DNA from: Edolisoma coerulescens
Lineage: Eukaryota; Chordata; Aves; Passeriformes; Campephagidae
NCBI GenBank assembly: GCA_013397115.1
Contig: VWZW01002320.1
Span: forward strand, 124,001-188,000
Direction: 5' to 3'
Length of the DNA: 64,000 nucleotides
Positions 36,380-49,299 of the stretch are shown here, in pieces. The notes under the pieces were generated by a model. It searched no databases, had not been told where the DNA came from, and worked only from the letters and a program-made list of their open reading frames with translations. Both the position numbers and the translations under genes were made by a program. Positions within the stretch are counted from its first letter, which is position 1. Each line of letters opens with the position of its first letter.

Positions 36380-39230
36380 GCTACTGATGTGCTCAGTGTT
36401 GCTGAAAGTTGTGTAGAATGAACTCAAGGAATAGAACTTGCTCAAAGGATGGGTTCTCTGTTTGCCTAGGGGAGGGAATGCAAGCATAAGTGATAAATCA
36501 GGGTCACTGCTTGAAAACTAAAGATCTTGTCTGGAGCAAAGCAAGAAACACAAAATGAATAGCTTATGCTCATGTTATCAGCACCATAAAAGATTGATGA
36601 AGAGTGCTTGAGCTGAATTTTTTTTTTAAAAACATGTATTTTTTCAGTTATTTGTCTTAGATCTGTATAGATCGATAGTGTGAGAGTAAGGCCATAGAAT
36701 TCCATTAACAAAACTGTTTATAGGGCTGGCTAAGATGGGCTTAACTTTCTTTACAGCTACTTGCAAAGTACTGTGCTTTAGATTAGTGGCTAAAATAGTG
36801 TTGATTCAGGAAAAAAATCTTAGCAAATCCTCTAAGGAAATAACACTTAAAGCGTCCTTGTTTTGATTACAAGGCTCATCCTATACCCGTATGTTAGTCT
36901 GTGTGGCAAAATTCTTGTGTTATCACTAAGAATACAATAGACTATTTTTCAGAAAAAAAAAAATTGAAAATTTGGTCCCATAAAAGGTATGGCTTTCTAT
37001 ATGCCTACTCACTTCAGATCATGGAACTATCCATGTGTAAAAAAATGCACTTTTTGACTTATTTTCAAGATGTGCAAATACATTACATTAAGGAAAAATA
37101 GTTCTCAAGTCACATGGTTTGAGCTTTGATAAAGTATCCTTTGAAAGTAAAGAAAAAAACCTTAATCTTTTGTGACTCAACAAATTAATATAAGAAAAAA
37201 GAAAGGAAAATTCTTGTATACAGCACACTCCGTAATTAATAAGGCAATTTGTGTCTCAAGGAAGTCATAATTGGTTCAGAAGTTTTCAATCATCTTATCT
37301 ATCTGCCAAAGCATTGCAAAAGTAAGTATTTTAACAGTTTCTGGAACCTGTCCTTGCCAAACATTTGTCTTTCCATGCGCAATTAGATTTTTTAGGAAGT
37401 ACTTTTCTCAATTAAGAAAATACTAATTTTTCAACATCAGATGATAAAATGGAGAAGATAAAAGTTGTTTTGATTCTTCTACTAAAAGCTGGAAGCAATT
37501 CACTTGATAGTTTAGAAAGATAGATACAAACTGTGTAAAGACTATTGCATATGAAAGAAACCAGTATGAATACATGTTTGAGGAATCACATGCGGTATAT
37601 TGTATTGTCTTCAAATCTTATTCTCTCTCTTCCTTAAGAAAAAATTCCCATTACTTGAAAAGCTAAATACAGGACTAATATGAATACTTTTTTCCTTACA
37701 AAACATCTGGATTGATTCCAGAAAACAATGCAGTACTGACTTGGTTAAACTTGAATTTTCTTTTAAATTAAATTACTTGAACTGGCTTTCATGCAAAGGT
37801 GCAGTAAACCAGTCTTAAAAGTATTTTAATATATGCTTCCAGATCTGCATCCAAAGGAGCACAAGTGCCAGAAGAGTGGGAGTTAGAAAGGTGATTTGGT
37901 AGGGGGAAATCAGCTTAACCTGGGTGAGAACAAAACTTGATAAAAACCTTTTATTTTTGAAAAGCAAGTGATTATTCTCATAGATTATGAAGTCTAGAAT
38001 AGCCTAAATATTTTAAGTAGTATGCCTCGTGAGATTAAAATGTCTTACTCCGTATTTTTGTTCAAATAATTTAAAAAAAAAATCTAAATCTAGACATAAA
38101 GACGAGAAATTTCAGGATGTAACAACAATACACTGCTCCTGGGCATATGGACTTGTGATAAGACTCCTGTTCTCTTTATGGAAGTTGACAGACCTCTAAA
38201 TCATTCCCCCTCCCCTCCGCCCCAAAAAATATTTTTTTAAATTCTTGTAAATGTTTCACTTCTTACCAGGTTTTGAATGATACATTATTGCAGTGGCCTA
38301 GGATCATTTCATGAATTCTTCCAAACTCTTGCTTTAACGGTGTTGATGATTAAAATGACATATAATTTTGTCTTTAGTAATGAACAGCAGTAATGTATTA
38401 AAAAGTCTTTAATGCAGATGAATAATAACCTTTCTCCTTACGGCATATGTAAAATTTCTTAATCTAAATTCAGTACTCTGAAAGTTTAGTAAAATGGAAT
38501 GCATATTTTATAATTTCCATTTTTTTCATTTACTTCTGCTCTTTGACATTTTCAGGTATCTATGTCTTTCACTCAGGAAGCTATTCGATTTGAATCTTAA
38601 AATGTTTCTTTTTAAATTAATATTCTGCATTCTAAATTCAGGAAAGGACTCCTAAAATTAATGCTGGCTAATACATGATTTGTAGTTCTAGATTTAAAGT
38701 TGTGTTTATGTGTTTAGAACCATCTTGAAGACAAAATAATGAATTATTATTCTTGGCTGTCACATGAAAGCAAAGAATGGCACAGTTTTATAAAAACAAA
38801 GAGTCTCCTTAATCCCATAGCCAAGTTAACTCCTAGTAAACTTTTACAAAACACATAAAAATCCCAAGATATTTAGACGGTTTTAATGACATTATTAACA
38901 ATTGCTTATTCATTCACTAGTCAATTAATGCAGACAAATGTGACCCTTCTCCTCTCGATTTCTTATTCTTTAATGATATCAGTTTCAGTTGGTCACTGAA
39001 AATGTGTATTTCTCTAAAATGTAGGATTAGAAATCAGTGTAGTTCTCTGCAAGTTAGAATGAATCTGACCTTCCACAGTTCGGAGTAAAAGAATTTGTGA
39101 AAAAACAAAAAACCCAAACAAGCCAACTAAAACCAAATGCAGAAATACATCAAAGTATTTTGATTGCTGTCTACAACATAATGTGGAGGGCACACGGGTT
39201 GGTGCTGATTTCTTTCTGCTGTCTGGTGAA
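36380..39230. other. Unique AT-rich sequence, no gene seen
   Basis: No recognisable repeat beyond short A/T runs. No credible frame. Confidence 0.55.
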
Positions 39231-39231
39231 A

Positions 39232-39487
39232 AGATGCAAGGGAATGGCTTAAATATGTGAGGGAAATTTCAGACTGGATGTTAGGAAAAAGTTCTGCACT
39301 GGGACAGTGGTCAAGCATTGGAACAAGTCCCTCAGGGGAGTGGTCGTGGCACCGAATGAGCGTTCAATAAGTGTCTGGATGATGGTCTTCGATACATGGT
39401 TTAACTTCCTCTGTGTGCAGGCTGCAGCTGGGCTCTGATCTTCACGGGTTATTTCCAATTCAGACTCTTTCATGATTCTATTCTGTA
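39232..39487 (+). mobile_element. CR1 LINE 3' fragment, plus strand
   Basis: Sense CR1 blocks appear in order: GCAAGGGAATGGCTTAAA, CAGACTGGATGTTAGGAAAA, AGCATTGGAACAAGTCCCTC, AGGGGAGTGGTCGTGGCACC, a degraded middle, then TTTCCAATTCAGACTCTTTC and a terminal CATGATTCTATTCTG. It is more diverged than the 27.7 kb copy and 5' truncated. Confidence 0.88.
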
Positions 39488-39852
39488 TTACAGATTTAGT
39501 CATTAGCAGGCATTATTATATATATTTTCAAGATTCCTGTTGAGTTCAGCAACATTTCTTCATTGAAATTTCCTCATCTGTTGTTCATAAAATAATGTTT
39601 AATCATAATATAATTCACAAAATAAAAATGCATGTGTAGGTAAAATTAAAAGGACTGTGGGGAGCGTATTGCCAGATAGCAATGAACCTTTTAACTTCTT
39701 CTACTTTAAATTTGCTGTGTTAAACTCTGTCACTTCATTATCTGAACACCTTCTGTGGTGTTCTCTCATCATTCCTCAAAGTGACTAAAACACATCTTAG
39801 AATCTGTCTTCTATCTTCTCCCTAAGGGAAAAAAAAATGTACAGTTGAATAT

Positions 39853-39876
39853 TGTTGTGTGTGCATGTGTGTGTGT
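39853..39876. repeat. (TG)n microsatellite
   Basis: TGTTGTGTGTGCATGTGTGT and following GTG: an imperfect TG repeat with a CA interruption, next to a G/T-rich stretch with TTGC/TTGT repeats (39917-39935). Confidence 0.85.
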
Positions 39877-40404
39877 TTTGGGGGTGAGCGTATTGTTGTT
39901 TGTTTGGGGGATTTTTTTGCTTGTTTGCTTGTTTATTTTATATTCTTTTTCCCCCCTGACATTCACAACAATTTCCATTGAACAACAATTTCAGTAAAGA
40001 GAAAAATTCAAAGAAACATACTTCACACCTGGAGCAGCCAAACTGAGGTTTCATCATCCTTTTTATCTAAGAGGGTATGTCTTGCAGTACTAGATGACTC
40101 CTTTATATATGTGTATTTCTATGATATATATTTTATAACCTATAAACCCATGCTGCCTTTGACTATGAGGTTATGCTAGGAAGAAAAGAGGGGAAAGGCA
40201 GTACACTGAGAGAACTGAGTGATGGGAAGAAGGGCAATCCTGTTGGAGATAGTGGAAAAAATGCTACAATCATCAAGGATTTAGAGAACAAATAGACATC
40301 AAGCCAGTGTATTTTCAGAACAAGTTTGGAAGAGGAGAAAGTTCAATTTTCAAAGCTTCTTTCCACAGAAATTTAGGAAGTCTTAAAAATGTTATGGTAG
40401 TGTT

Positions 40405-40429
40405 ATCACCATCATCATCATCATCATCA
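40405..40429. repeat. (CAT)n trinucleotide repeat
   Basis: ATC/CAT triplets repeated about eight times with one CACC interruption. It sits inside a 69-codon frame as a serine run, but that frame shows no other sign of being a gene. Confidence 0.88.
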
Positions 40430-42854
40430 GTACCTTGCTGTTATGAGAAATTTGCTCTCTCTTTCTTCTCTTTATCCAAGTCCAGACTTCAGGATGTTTG
40501 TTATGAAAACACTTAGCAGAGCAATATCTAGCTGAATGGAGATGGAAAGGATTCCATTCCCAACTGCATTTCTCCCTTGGCTGACTTTCAATAGAAAAAT
40601 TTTTTGTGTGATGTCAGAGAAAGTACTGATGCAAGAAGTACAAAAAAACCTTCAAACCTGCATTGTTATAAAAAGCTTTCAGAAAGTACCTGGGAAAAAG
40701 CTAACAGACAGAACTTCAATATGTATGCAGAAGTAAATATTGTAAATGTTTAAAGAACTTTAAATTGTACATTCTCCTAGAAAAAAGTCCTTCAGAGCAA
40801 AAAATTCATAATAAAAGTGTGGTTTGTGATAAATTTGTATTTAAATTTTAGATGAGAAACACATGACTATGACTGAAAATTCTTTACTAGTAGAGTAATC
40901 CTCGATGTTGACAATGGTAATTCAGTTTTGTTGCATAACATTTATTCTTATATTTGGTCAATTTCCATAATCAACTAAAAGATGGTTAGGGTTACTTTCA
41001 CACCATTGTGTTCAGAAAACGTACATATTTGTAGCTTTGATCAAATATTTTATTAACTGTTCAGACTCTTTGGAAAAGTATGTAAGTAAATTTGCTGGGT
41101 TGAATGGAGAAAACAACAATTTATGCATATTTTAAACACACATTTTAACCTGATTTGCTTTAAAAATTTGTGTTATGCTTATGCTTCTGTATCTTGGAAA
41201 ATGTATAGAGGTCAAACTTTTATTTGTTTTCTATGTTTCTTAGACGTACTTGTTATATGTTGTAAGTAACATGTATAGCTAACATGAGGAAAATAGTTCA
41301 AAAAGAATGATATACAGTTAGCTGGTGAAAAATCAAGGTAACGGAATATAATATCCCGGTTAGTATATAGGCAAAATTGCTTTTTGGTGTATGCAAAATA
41401 ATTACTTTTTGGAAAGACCATGATATTTAAAAGTTCTGTGAAAAAATGTGTTGGCACATTTAAGTTTATTTAGGAGTTAGGAGTGATCACCCTGTGGAAA
41501 ATACTAAATTTTACAGTATTCTCCTTTTCCTGTTTTAAGAGCTTAAGGAATAAAACCAGATTTGACAAGTATTTTGCTTCCATTTTTTTTCCTGTTTTTT
41601 TAAAGAAAGAACCTGAAATTCAAAATGAGTACTTAGGAAACAAAATAGCAGTCTGCAAAAGTAGTGCAAAGATGCTCTTTTAAAGGATATGTTTCCAGAG
41701 TACAGCTATTGAGAGTATATCAAAGGCATGCTGCATTTCTCATATCAATTTAGAGGATATATTTTACAGAGTGATCGTTTCCCACTGACTCAGGGCTTAT
41801 TCCTCAACAGCTCTTTTGCTTTATAACAAGAATCTCAATGCTGAGTAGTTCTTATATTTGGAGTGCTGTGTAAGTAGTACTTCTAGACTCGCTTATAATC
41901 CCATAAATTCAGTATTACTCATCATTCTGATGCTCCTGCAAAAAGGAACAGAACTTCACGTGCGTTCTGGACATTTAAAGCATCCATCTATCACTTTAGG
42001 TGATAGAAACGTGTATTAAAAATCTGTGAAACTGCATTTTAAAGCTAGGAATTACATTTTTCCAGTATACTTGTATTCTGTATTCATGGCTATTCCTGTA
42101 ACTCAAAACCAAACAACTCTTTTTAGTGGAATCAGAATGGAACCACTGGTTTTGAAGGTGAATAAGTTTCTCTTCCTTTTAAACAATGAAACAAAAAAGT
42201 TTAATAAAAATTACTGTTTTTTTAATAACACAAAAAATATTAATCTTTTTGTATTCTTTACTAAGCATAAATCTGTATTTTTGCTGTGAAGACATTAAAA
42301 GTGTGCATTCATGGATGATAAAATTGAACATTAATTTCACTTGACTGTATTATGCAGGTTATAGGAGAATGCTGGTTTATACAGATGGTGGTCAAGGAAA
42401 AATATGTGTTAAGCAGAATTTGAATTCTTGATTTTACAGTTTTGTTAGTTGTAAAATCCTTAGCATGAGTTTTATTAATCTGTGATCTGTGCCAGGAAAT
42501 CATACTGAGGTTTTTTTTCTAAAAGCCCTGGAAGGAAATGGTGGGTTTTGATGCGGATTCCAAGGTCAAGATAAGCATTCCTCTTTATTGCATTTTTTCC
42601 CCTGGAAACAGCGGAGGAGCTGCAAGCACCTCTGTCGTCTCTAGAACTTTAATACAGCTGGTTTTTTTCAGGTAGTTAATATGTAATTCATCATGTGCTT
42701 TCTGTAAATTAATTTTATAGTAAGTATTTGAAAAATGTTTCAATAACAGTACTGGTATTGATAATGACAATTATTCATCAATTTATACATAGAGTTACCT
42801 TGTTCTTATTTAGGACCTTGATGATAGGACTTCAGCATTTTTGAAATACTAAGC

Positions 42855-42876
42855 AACCTGTTTTCATAAACAGGTT
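42855..42876. other. Perfect 9-bp inverted repeat, 4-base loop
   Basis: AACCTGTTT and AAACAGGTT flank the loop TCAT. The arms contain E2-box-like CAGGT/ACCTG cores. The stem is too short for a microRNA precursor and no function is claimed. Confidence 0.6.
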
Positions 42877-45666
42877 ATCTGACGACTTCAAAGAATCTGA
42901 TTACAATGAACACAGCTTTTAGGAAGGTGATTGATTCCCTCTCTCTGAATCAAAGCTGAAGAAGTAACTTGGCTGGCATTTCATTTTTTTAGAGAGAACC
43001 TCTAACATGGGTAAGTTAAAGTATGAAGGAATCCACAGAGGGTGTCACTTTACTTTAGGAAAACCTACTTTTCTATTACCTGTTGCATTGAAAAACATCT
43101 CTCACACAATAAAAATCTTTTTCACTTAAAGGGCAGTCAGGAATTCATCGTAGCGGAGATAACTCCATCTTCAAGTCAAGACAGCTGTGGAAGGCAATTT
43201 AACAGAATCAGTGGTGTTCTTTCCTCTGATAGAAATTATAGCTCTGGAAGGTGTTGATAAATCTTACTATAGATTTGACCAGAAAATTGCTTGAAGCAAC
43301 AGAAATATGGATGCATCTTTTTCTTTTTTTGCTATTTTCATTGTTTTTCTGAGGTGATTGTTAGCTTAAAACATATTTATGTTTTCTGAAGTATTTTGCA
43401 ACCCAATTTTGTAACCCATAAAAAGAGGATGTCTTGGTGACTCACATTTGAACTCTACCACTAGGCAGAATGAGTTTGGTATTGGCTTTTATTGAGTGAG
43501 TACTTCTCTCCATCAGTCCTTTCACTCTGAGGTCTTTTGGAAGTCCTGTTGCCTCCACATTCTGAAATCTTAATAAAAGGGTTATTGGATAAAGTATATT
43601 TTTCAACTGTGCTTGTCTTAAAGAAAATAGTTTCCATCAGCTGCTCCAAACTGCATTCTTCAGACTTTTAATGATGCCAGTCACATATGTATTTTCTGCC
43701 AAAAATAAAAAAAGAGGCAAAAGAGACTTGATAATCTGGGCACTGACGCTTTAATGAGACAATTCTCTGTAATCATGCAAATAACTATTTGGCTGACTAT
43801 TTTGGATGAAGTAGCTTGTTCTCCACCTGCTAAATGGTAAGCCAGCAAAAGGAATTCTTCCTACTCTGTGTCACCACAGTTCAGTGGAAATACTGTGTCA
43901 CTGGTGTTTGCATTTTGCTTTACTGATACTCAGTGGTCTTTTTTTCAACTAATCTTTCTGCTACAACAAGAATGCCTATCAGAACATTCACTTTCTTTTG
44001 AAAGATAAGCTACTACTAACATAAGAGTATAAAATTACTGACTTTCTTTGATGTGTCTCAGAGTAGCAATTATAATTGTTCTAGTTTAATAGTCAAATGA
44101 TAGAGGAGAGAGAATCCATTAGGACTCCACACTTATGAGGAATATCTTAAACCATGTTGTACATTGAATTTTCATTATAAGGCTGGTGAAATTTTCTGGG
44201 CTCTATACATTAGCTTTCAAGAAACACCTACAAGATTTTACTTTAGTCAACACTTCCACAACAGGCCATATATGTAATGCCACTCTGCTAGTATGTTTAG
44301 CTTTTCCTATTTCAGACAGTTTTTGATAATGTAGAAAAAAAATATATGTATGTTCAGCTGTAGGGGTCTTTTGCTAACACTGCTTAGCTATGATTTATGG
44401 CTTGATAAGAGCTATGCTACATTCACTTTTGTGTTTTGTTCTCTTAATTAATCAAGTCTTGTTTATTAGCAATTACTAATAACTTTGGAGAGCTATTCTT
44501 TTCTAATCCAAAACATTTACTTAAATGATTTTACTTCATTAGCGCCTCTCTCACTATCCCAGTTAAAGGGATATTGTTATACAGTTCAAGTTTATTTTTG
44601 AAAGCTATAGGCATACCAAATACATATCCACAATAACTGTAGCAGAACACAGCAAGATATCTTTCCTTTTCCACTCTAATAACCATCCAGCTGCCCTTAC
44701 TTTCAGACTACAGCAGACCCTGACTTATAAACCTGAAGCTTATGTATATTTCAAACAGTTTACTCCAAGTTTCTCTTAGCACTTCCGCTGCAGTTACAAA
44801 CTTGGGAGTGTGTTCCTGGAAGACCGTTGCCATCTCCCCCCTGGTAGCGATGCCTGCTGGAGTGCTGCCCTGCTGCCTTCTGTCTATCCTCTCTCTAGCC
44901 TGCTACGTAGACCAGCAATCTGCAGAGCAGGCAACAAGCTGTGACAGCCATTTACTGTCCTGGTGCTGCTTCAGTTCTGTCTTATTTTTTTGGCATAATG
45001 GAACTACTGTTCAAGAAAATAGAGGTTTTTTGCCTATTCTCACTTCAGAAGGGTGAGTGTTATTTTGGCCAGGCTGCTAGGAAGCTTTTCAAGCAGCCTA
45101 AGTAGGTACTGAGGCTAAAAGAAGCACTTATTAGTTTAGTCCCCACTTCCGTGCCATCACTTTCCTTTTGTTGGCACAAGATTTTGCGCAGCTGTGTGTG
45201 GAAATGAGTTAGGCCAAGAATCCCAGTTAAAGTTAACACAATCAAGGAAACAAACTGAAATAGCTACTTTAAAGTCCAGCTGATAGGTCAGGCCTGATAA
45301 TCCTTACAAATGCTGTCATCAGAGCCTTTCCAAAGGACAATTATTCAGTACCATCCATCATATGTATTTTCAAGATGAGACCTTGTTAGGTTGCCGAGTC
45401 TCGTATGATAGATTGCTTAGATCCTCAGTAGTGTTTGTGAAATGAACAATAAGCCTCCAGTGGATGTCAAATCTATTAAATATTATAGGGTATATTATAT
45501 TAAAGGGTATATTCAGCACCAGATTTAAAAAAACAGATTTTAGGAGAACCATGAACACTGAACAACCTGTTTTTATGCTAATTCATGTACATTGTTCCTC
45601 TCTGAAATCATATTCACAAAGGAAAAACAACCTTTTAGTAGTTAAGGGGAAAAAGCATTAAAAACC

Positions 45667-45705
45667 TTGGAGCATTTCACAGGTTAATTATTTGGAGCAT
45701 TTCAC
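45667..45705. repeat. 25-bp-period partial tandem duplication
   Basis: TTGGAGCATTTCAC occurs at 45667 and again at 45692, separated by AGGTTAATTAT. Confidence 0.85.
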
Positions 45706-46495
45706 GCTATAGTTCCACCTTTCTATTCCTTGTGAATCAAAAAAGATGATTTAACAGAAGTGTTTCCTTCCTTGTAGTATTTTCAAAACTGAAACCAAGC
45801 CAGACATTTGGTCATATACAAATAGGTATTTTTTATAGAGAAAAGTTTTTGTATTACTTTTGGATCTAATTTTACAAGAGAATAATCCTTGTACTGTCAA
45901 GACCTCAGTCCAAAGTCAGTTAATATTCGACTTGGTATAAGGCAGATATCCTAGATTTACCTTATATAGAGTGTACCCAGACCAATGAATAGTTTATACA
46001 CATCATGCACCAAATAAATAATTCAGCAGATTTCTTAGAGTGTCACCTTTTACTGTGCTCTTTGTGTTGTACATATCACAGTGGGGTGGGTTCTCCATGC
46101 TGTGTAGAGTAATGAGAAAGATGGAATGAGAAAAAGGCATCCTTTGGTATTTTCCAGTCAGAATATGGAGTTACCTGAAAAGATTTTAATGCCCCCCTTT
46201 GGACTGGCTGCTCTGCACCATCCCATAGAAGAAGTAAGATGGCCACTTAATCAGGGTTTTGATTTACAAAGTCCTATGACGAGTTTATAATTATTTACTC
46301 CTCAGCTGTCTTATATCCAGCCAGGTCTAAGCTGTAAGGGCCTGTTTCAAAGCAGCAGATTTATGTTTCTAGAATGCATATATGATAGAAGCAAACTCCA
46401 ACCATGTATTTGGTTGAATTATTCCTTTTGTCATCTGCAGGCTTTTTCATTAACAGTGGTCTTCAAGACAGGACCTACTGTTATTTTCTTCTGAC

Positions 46496-46640
46496 TCACA
46501 GAATCACAGAATATTCTGAGTTGGAAGGGACACACAAGGATTATCGAGTCCAGCTCTTAAGTGAATGGCCCATACAGGGATCAAAACCACAACCTTGGCA
46601 TCACTAGCACCCTGCTCTAACCAACTGAGCTCATCTTAGG
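46496..46640 (-). mobile_element. tRNA-Ile/CR1 composite SINE (TguSINE1-like), minus strand
   Basis: Read on the minus strand, the head (46640 to about 46566) is a decayed tRNA-Ile. It has the A box AGCTCAGTTGGTTAGAG, the stretch GGTGCTAGTGATGCCAAGGT where tRNA-Ile(AAT) has its anticodon arm, a weakened B box (GTTTTGATCCC), and the 3' acceptor side CTGTATGGGCCA. It joins directly to a CR1 3' tail (AAGAGCTGGACTCGATAATC, CTTCCAACTCAGAATATTCT, terminal ATTCTGTGATTCTGTGA). SINEs of this make-up use the CR1 reverse transcriptase, and TguSINE1 of songbirds is the known example. It is not a working tRNA gene: the anticodon and B box are mutated and the 3' end is fused to the CR1 tail. Confidence 0.86.
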
Positions 46641-48980
46641 GCTGAGTGACTCATGTGAGTGATGACAGGAATAGGGGCCAAAAAAGTCTTGATTACCCAT
46701 GTTCTCTGAAGTGAGGAAAATATTCAGACGTGAGTTGTGTAGTTATGATCTCCTCACTTATGTTTTTTAAAAATTGCTGGGGAATTATTTTAATTATTTG
46801 TTTATATCCCAACCAAATGAGTATCATTTTTTTTTAAATAGCTGCAAGTTTCTCTGTATAAAAATAGTATTCCCTAATCAAGAGACTTGTGTCATTCAAA
46901 ATTCTCAAGCCTGAAATGTCTCTTTGTTTTTCCAAAAAGCTGAAATTATTAATAGAACCCATTGGCATGATTTTGTGTTTTGCTGGACCAACATTACTGA
47001 AATCTGCTTTCAGTAAAGATTTTAGTTTTGGAGATGGTAATTAATTCACTTGCTATAATATCTGTATTTCAGTGAAACAGAATTTCAAATGGCTTTCATT
47101 ACTTTATTGATCACCCAAGAATGAAGATAGCAGAAAGAGTCACTGTTTTTCTGACTGAAAGAGAAACTACTGATGTTGTTCAGCTGGTGATGTTGGGATG
47201 GATTACATATCATTATATTGTCTTTTTGAAATGAAAGATACTAATGCCATTTTAGACACTACCCTGGGTCTCTTCTTCATTAGAGTTTTCAACAATAATT
47301 AATGCTATCAAAGCACACACTGACAGGTAGTGCTAGGAGGTGAGGAGACTTGGTAATATTTCCCAGGTACTAATGTGACTTGACAAAAAGTTTTGTGACC
47401 TTTCTTTCAAGTTTATAACTAGTAACAAGCTCAGACTGCCAAAATTACTGGGAGTTCTTTGACATCAGTGATTAATTGCTGATTCTACGGGATTGTGCAC
47501 TTATGTGATTTTGAAAAGTTTCACCTTCAGTTTAGTGCCATAACATGGTGACTAATTTAAATAGATTTAGCAAGCTGCACCATGGACACCTATTGTTTCC
47601 CAGCATCATTCCAAGAGCTGGCATGAAGCACTTCTGGGCAGCCACCTTATGCTAAACAGCCTTTCCTAAGTGACTTGTCTCAGTGTGATAAGGTACCTGC
47701 TGGCATCTCAGATAAGAATAGGAAGATCTCAAATGGACTTTCAAGAATGACACATCTGCAGAAAAGCCCTATAGCAACCTCATTTTTTTTCAGACCATGT
47801 AATTCCTAATGTTTTTAAGAAGAAAAAGTTCATTATAGAACTTTAGTCAGGAAGAGGCATAACATTGGAGACAGTGAAAATGTACTTCACTAGTGGTTCT
47901 CTACAGCTTTCCCTTCCAGAAAAAATTGTGAGGTAGCTGAACTAGTGCTTGCCTCTCCAGAGTGCTGGTGCTTGATATTTGCAGTTTCTCACAGTAAGAA
48001 GTTCACTTTTTTCTTTTTCATTAAGCCTTATAAAAACATAACAAAGAAAAGGACCTCTGACAACCAGTCATGCATTTGACTTGTTACTGGGCTTAGGATT
48101 TCTGGTAGAAAATGCTTTGATTCTTCTTATTTTGTTCTTTTTTTGTTGTGATTGTTTTAAACAATAATTGAAATACGTCATTTGGACGCAGATTGTGGTA
48201 AAGTCCAGACTGAATTTATACACCTGGGTCTGGGTTCAGCAAAACACCTCTGGGAAGCTGAAATGGAATGCAAAAGGGAGAGAACTGCAGCTGCCTAATG
48301 CTGTGATCTCCTCCTCTCTGTAAGGTAAGCTGTATCTTGCTCTGTAATATCCTGCTACTCCTTGTCTCCTCCTGAGCTAGAACAAGGCAGTGGGAGAAAG
48401 CTGCACACATTGGAGGCAAAGGTGAGGTGAAATGAGCAGGACATGCTCCTGATGCAACCGGCAGCTCCATCCACTTTTTACTATTTCAGAGCAGCCTAAG
48501 AATTCACAAGGTGAATTTCTCGTCACAACTCATAAAGTGTCGCTGACTTCAAGACTGGCAGAATTAGGGGTCAGTATACCAGTCCAAAAAGGTACTATGT
48601 GTGCTTTTTTCCTTCTCACATCTCTTAGTTGACTATGCAGACATAGAAACGAAATAAATCTGGTTCTGAGTGCATGCAGAATTACCCTTGCTATGGTCTT
48701 GTAGAATTTGAGCATTATGGATTGAGTTCCATATCATTACTCAGCTTTTTTTTTTTTTAAATACAGAAACTCAGCTGTGATAAAATTGTAAACCTTCGGT
48801 TAATAATCTTGTTTTTCTCTGGACAGTTTTTCAGTGCCTGTAGAACTACTCAGGGAGCCACGTATGTAAAAATTTTTAGCTTTGACATGACATAACTAAG
48901 GAATGAACACCCATTTATATACAAATTCGGTCTGAAGTTCTCAGAAAAACGTAATCCAGTAGGAAATGTATTGGTAGGAC
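46641..48980. other. Unique sequence, no gene seen
   Basis: No recognised repeat. The 48230-48470 stretch is GC-balanced and contains a donor-like AGGTAAGC at 48323-48330, without a matching coding frame or acceptor that I would trust. Confidence 0.5.
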
Positions 48981-48985
48981 TTTTG

Positions 48986-49290
48986 TCATAGAATCATAGA
49001 ATGGCCTGGGTTGGAAGGAACCTTAAAGACCATCTAATTTCAAGCTGCCTGCTATGGACAGGGACAACTTTTACTAGACCAGGTTGCTCAGAGCTCCATC
49101 CAGCAAAGTGTTAAACACTTGCAGGGATGTGGCATCCAGAACTCTTCTGGGCAACCTGCTTCAGTGCCTCACCACCCTCAGTTTCTTCTTCATATCTAAA
49201 CCTACTCTCTTTCTGTTTGAAGACATTCCTCCTTGTCCTTTCACTACATGCTCTTGTAAAAAGACCTTCTCCCTCTTTCTTATGGTATTC
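48986..49290 (-). mobile_element. CR1 LINE 3' fragment (about 300 bp), minus strand
   Basis: Reverse-complement CR1 blocks appear in order: TCATAGAATCATAGAATGGC (two terminal octamers), TGGGTTGGAAGGAACCTTAA, ATGGACAGGGACAACTTTTA, CTAGACCAGGTTGCTCAGAG, GCAGGGATGTGGCATCCAGA, TCTGGGCAACCTGCTTCAGT, GCCTCACCACCCTCAGTTTC and CATGCTCTTGTAAAAAGACC. The 3' end is intact, the 5' side is truncated. The 60-72 codon frames over it are shadows. Confidence 0.94.
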
Positions 49291-49299
49291 ATCATCATG

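Larger units (their letters stand above)
39490..46490. other. Long unique stretch, no gene seen
   Basis: It holds a TG-rich microsatellite (39853-39876), a (CAT)n tract (40405-40429), a 9-bp hairpin (42855-42876) and a 25-bp-period duplication at 45667-45705. The 44742-45056 frame (104 codons) lies in a locally GC-richer piece but has no recognisable domain. No transposon recognised. Confidence 0.5.

Noticed and set aside
44742..45056. 104-codon plus-strand frame ending in a GTGAGT donor-like string
   Set aside because: Cys/Ser/Leu-rich text with no known domain and no acceptor upstream. The donor-like string is common by chance.
46566..46640. Functional tRNA-Ile gene
   Set aside because: The anticodon and B box are mutated and the sequence is fused to a CR1 tail, so it is the head of a SINE.
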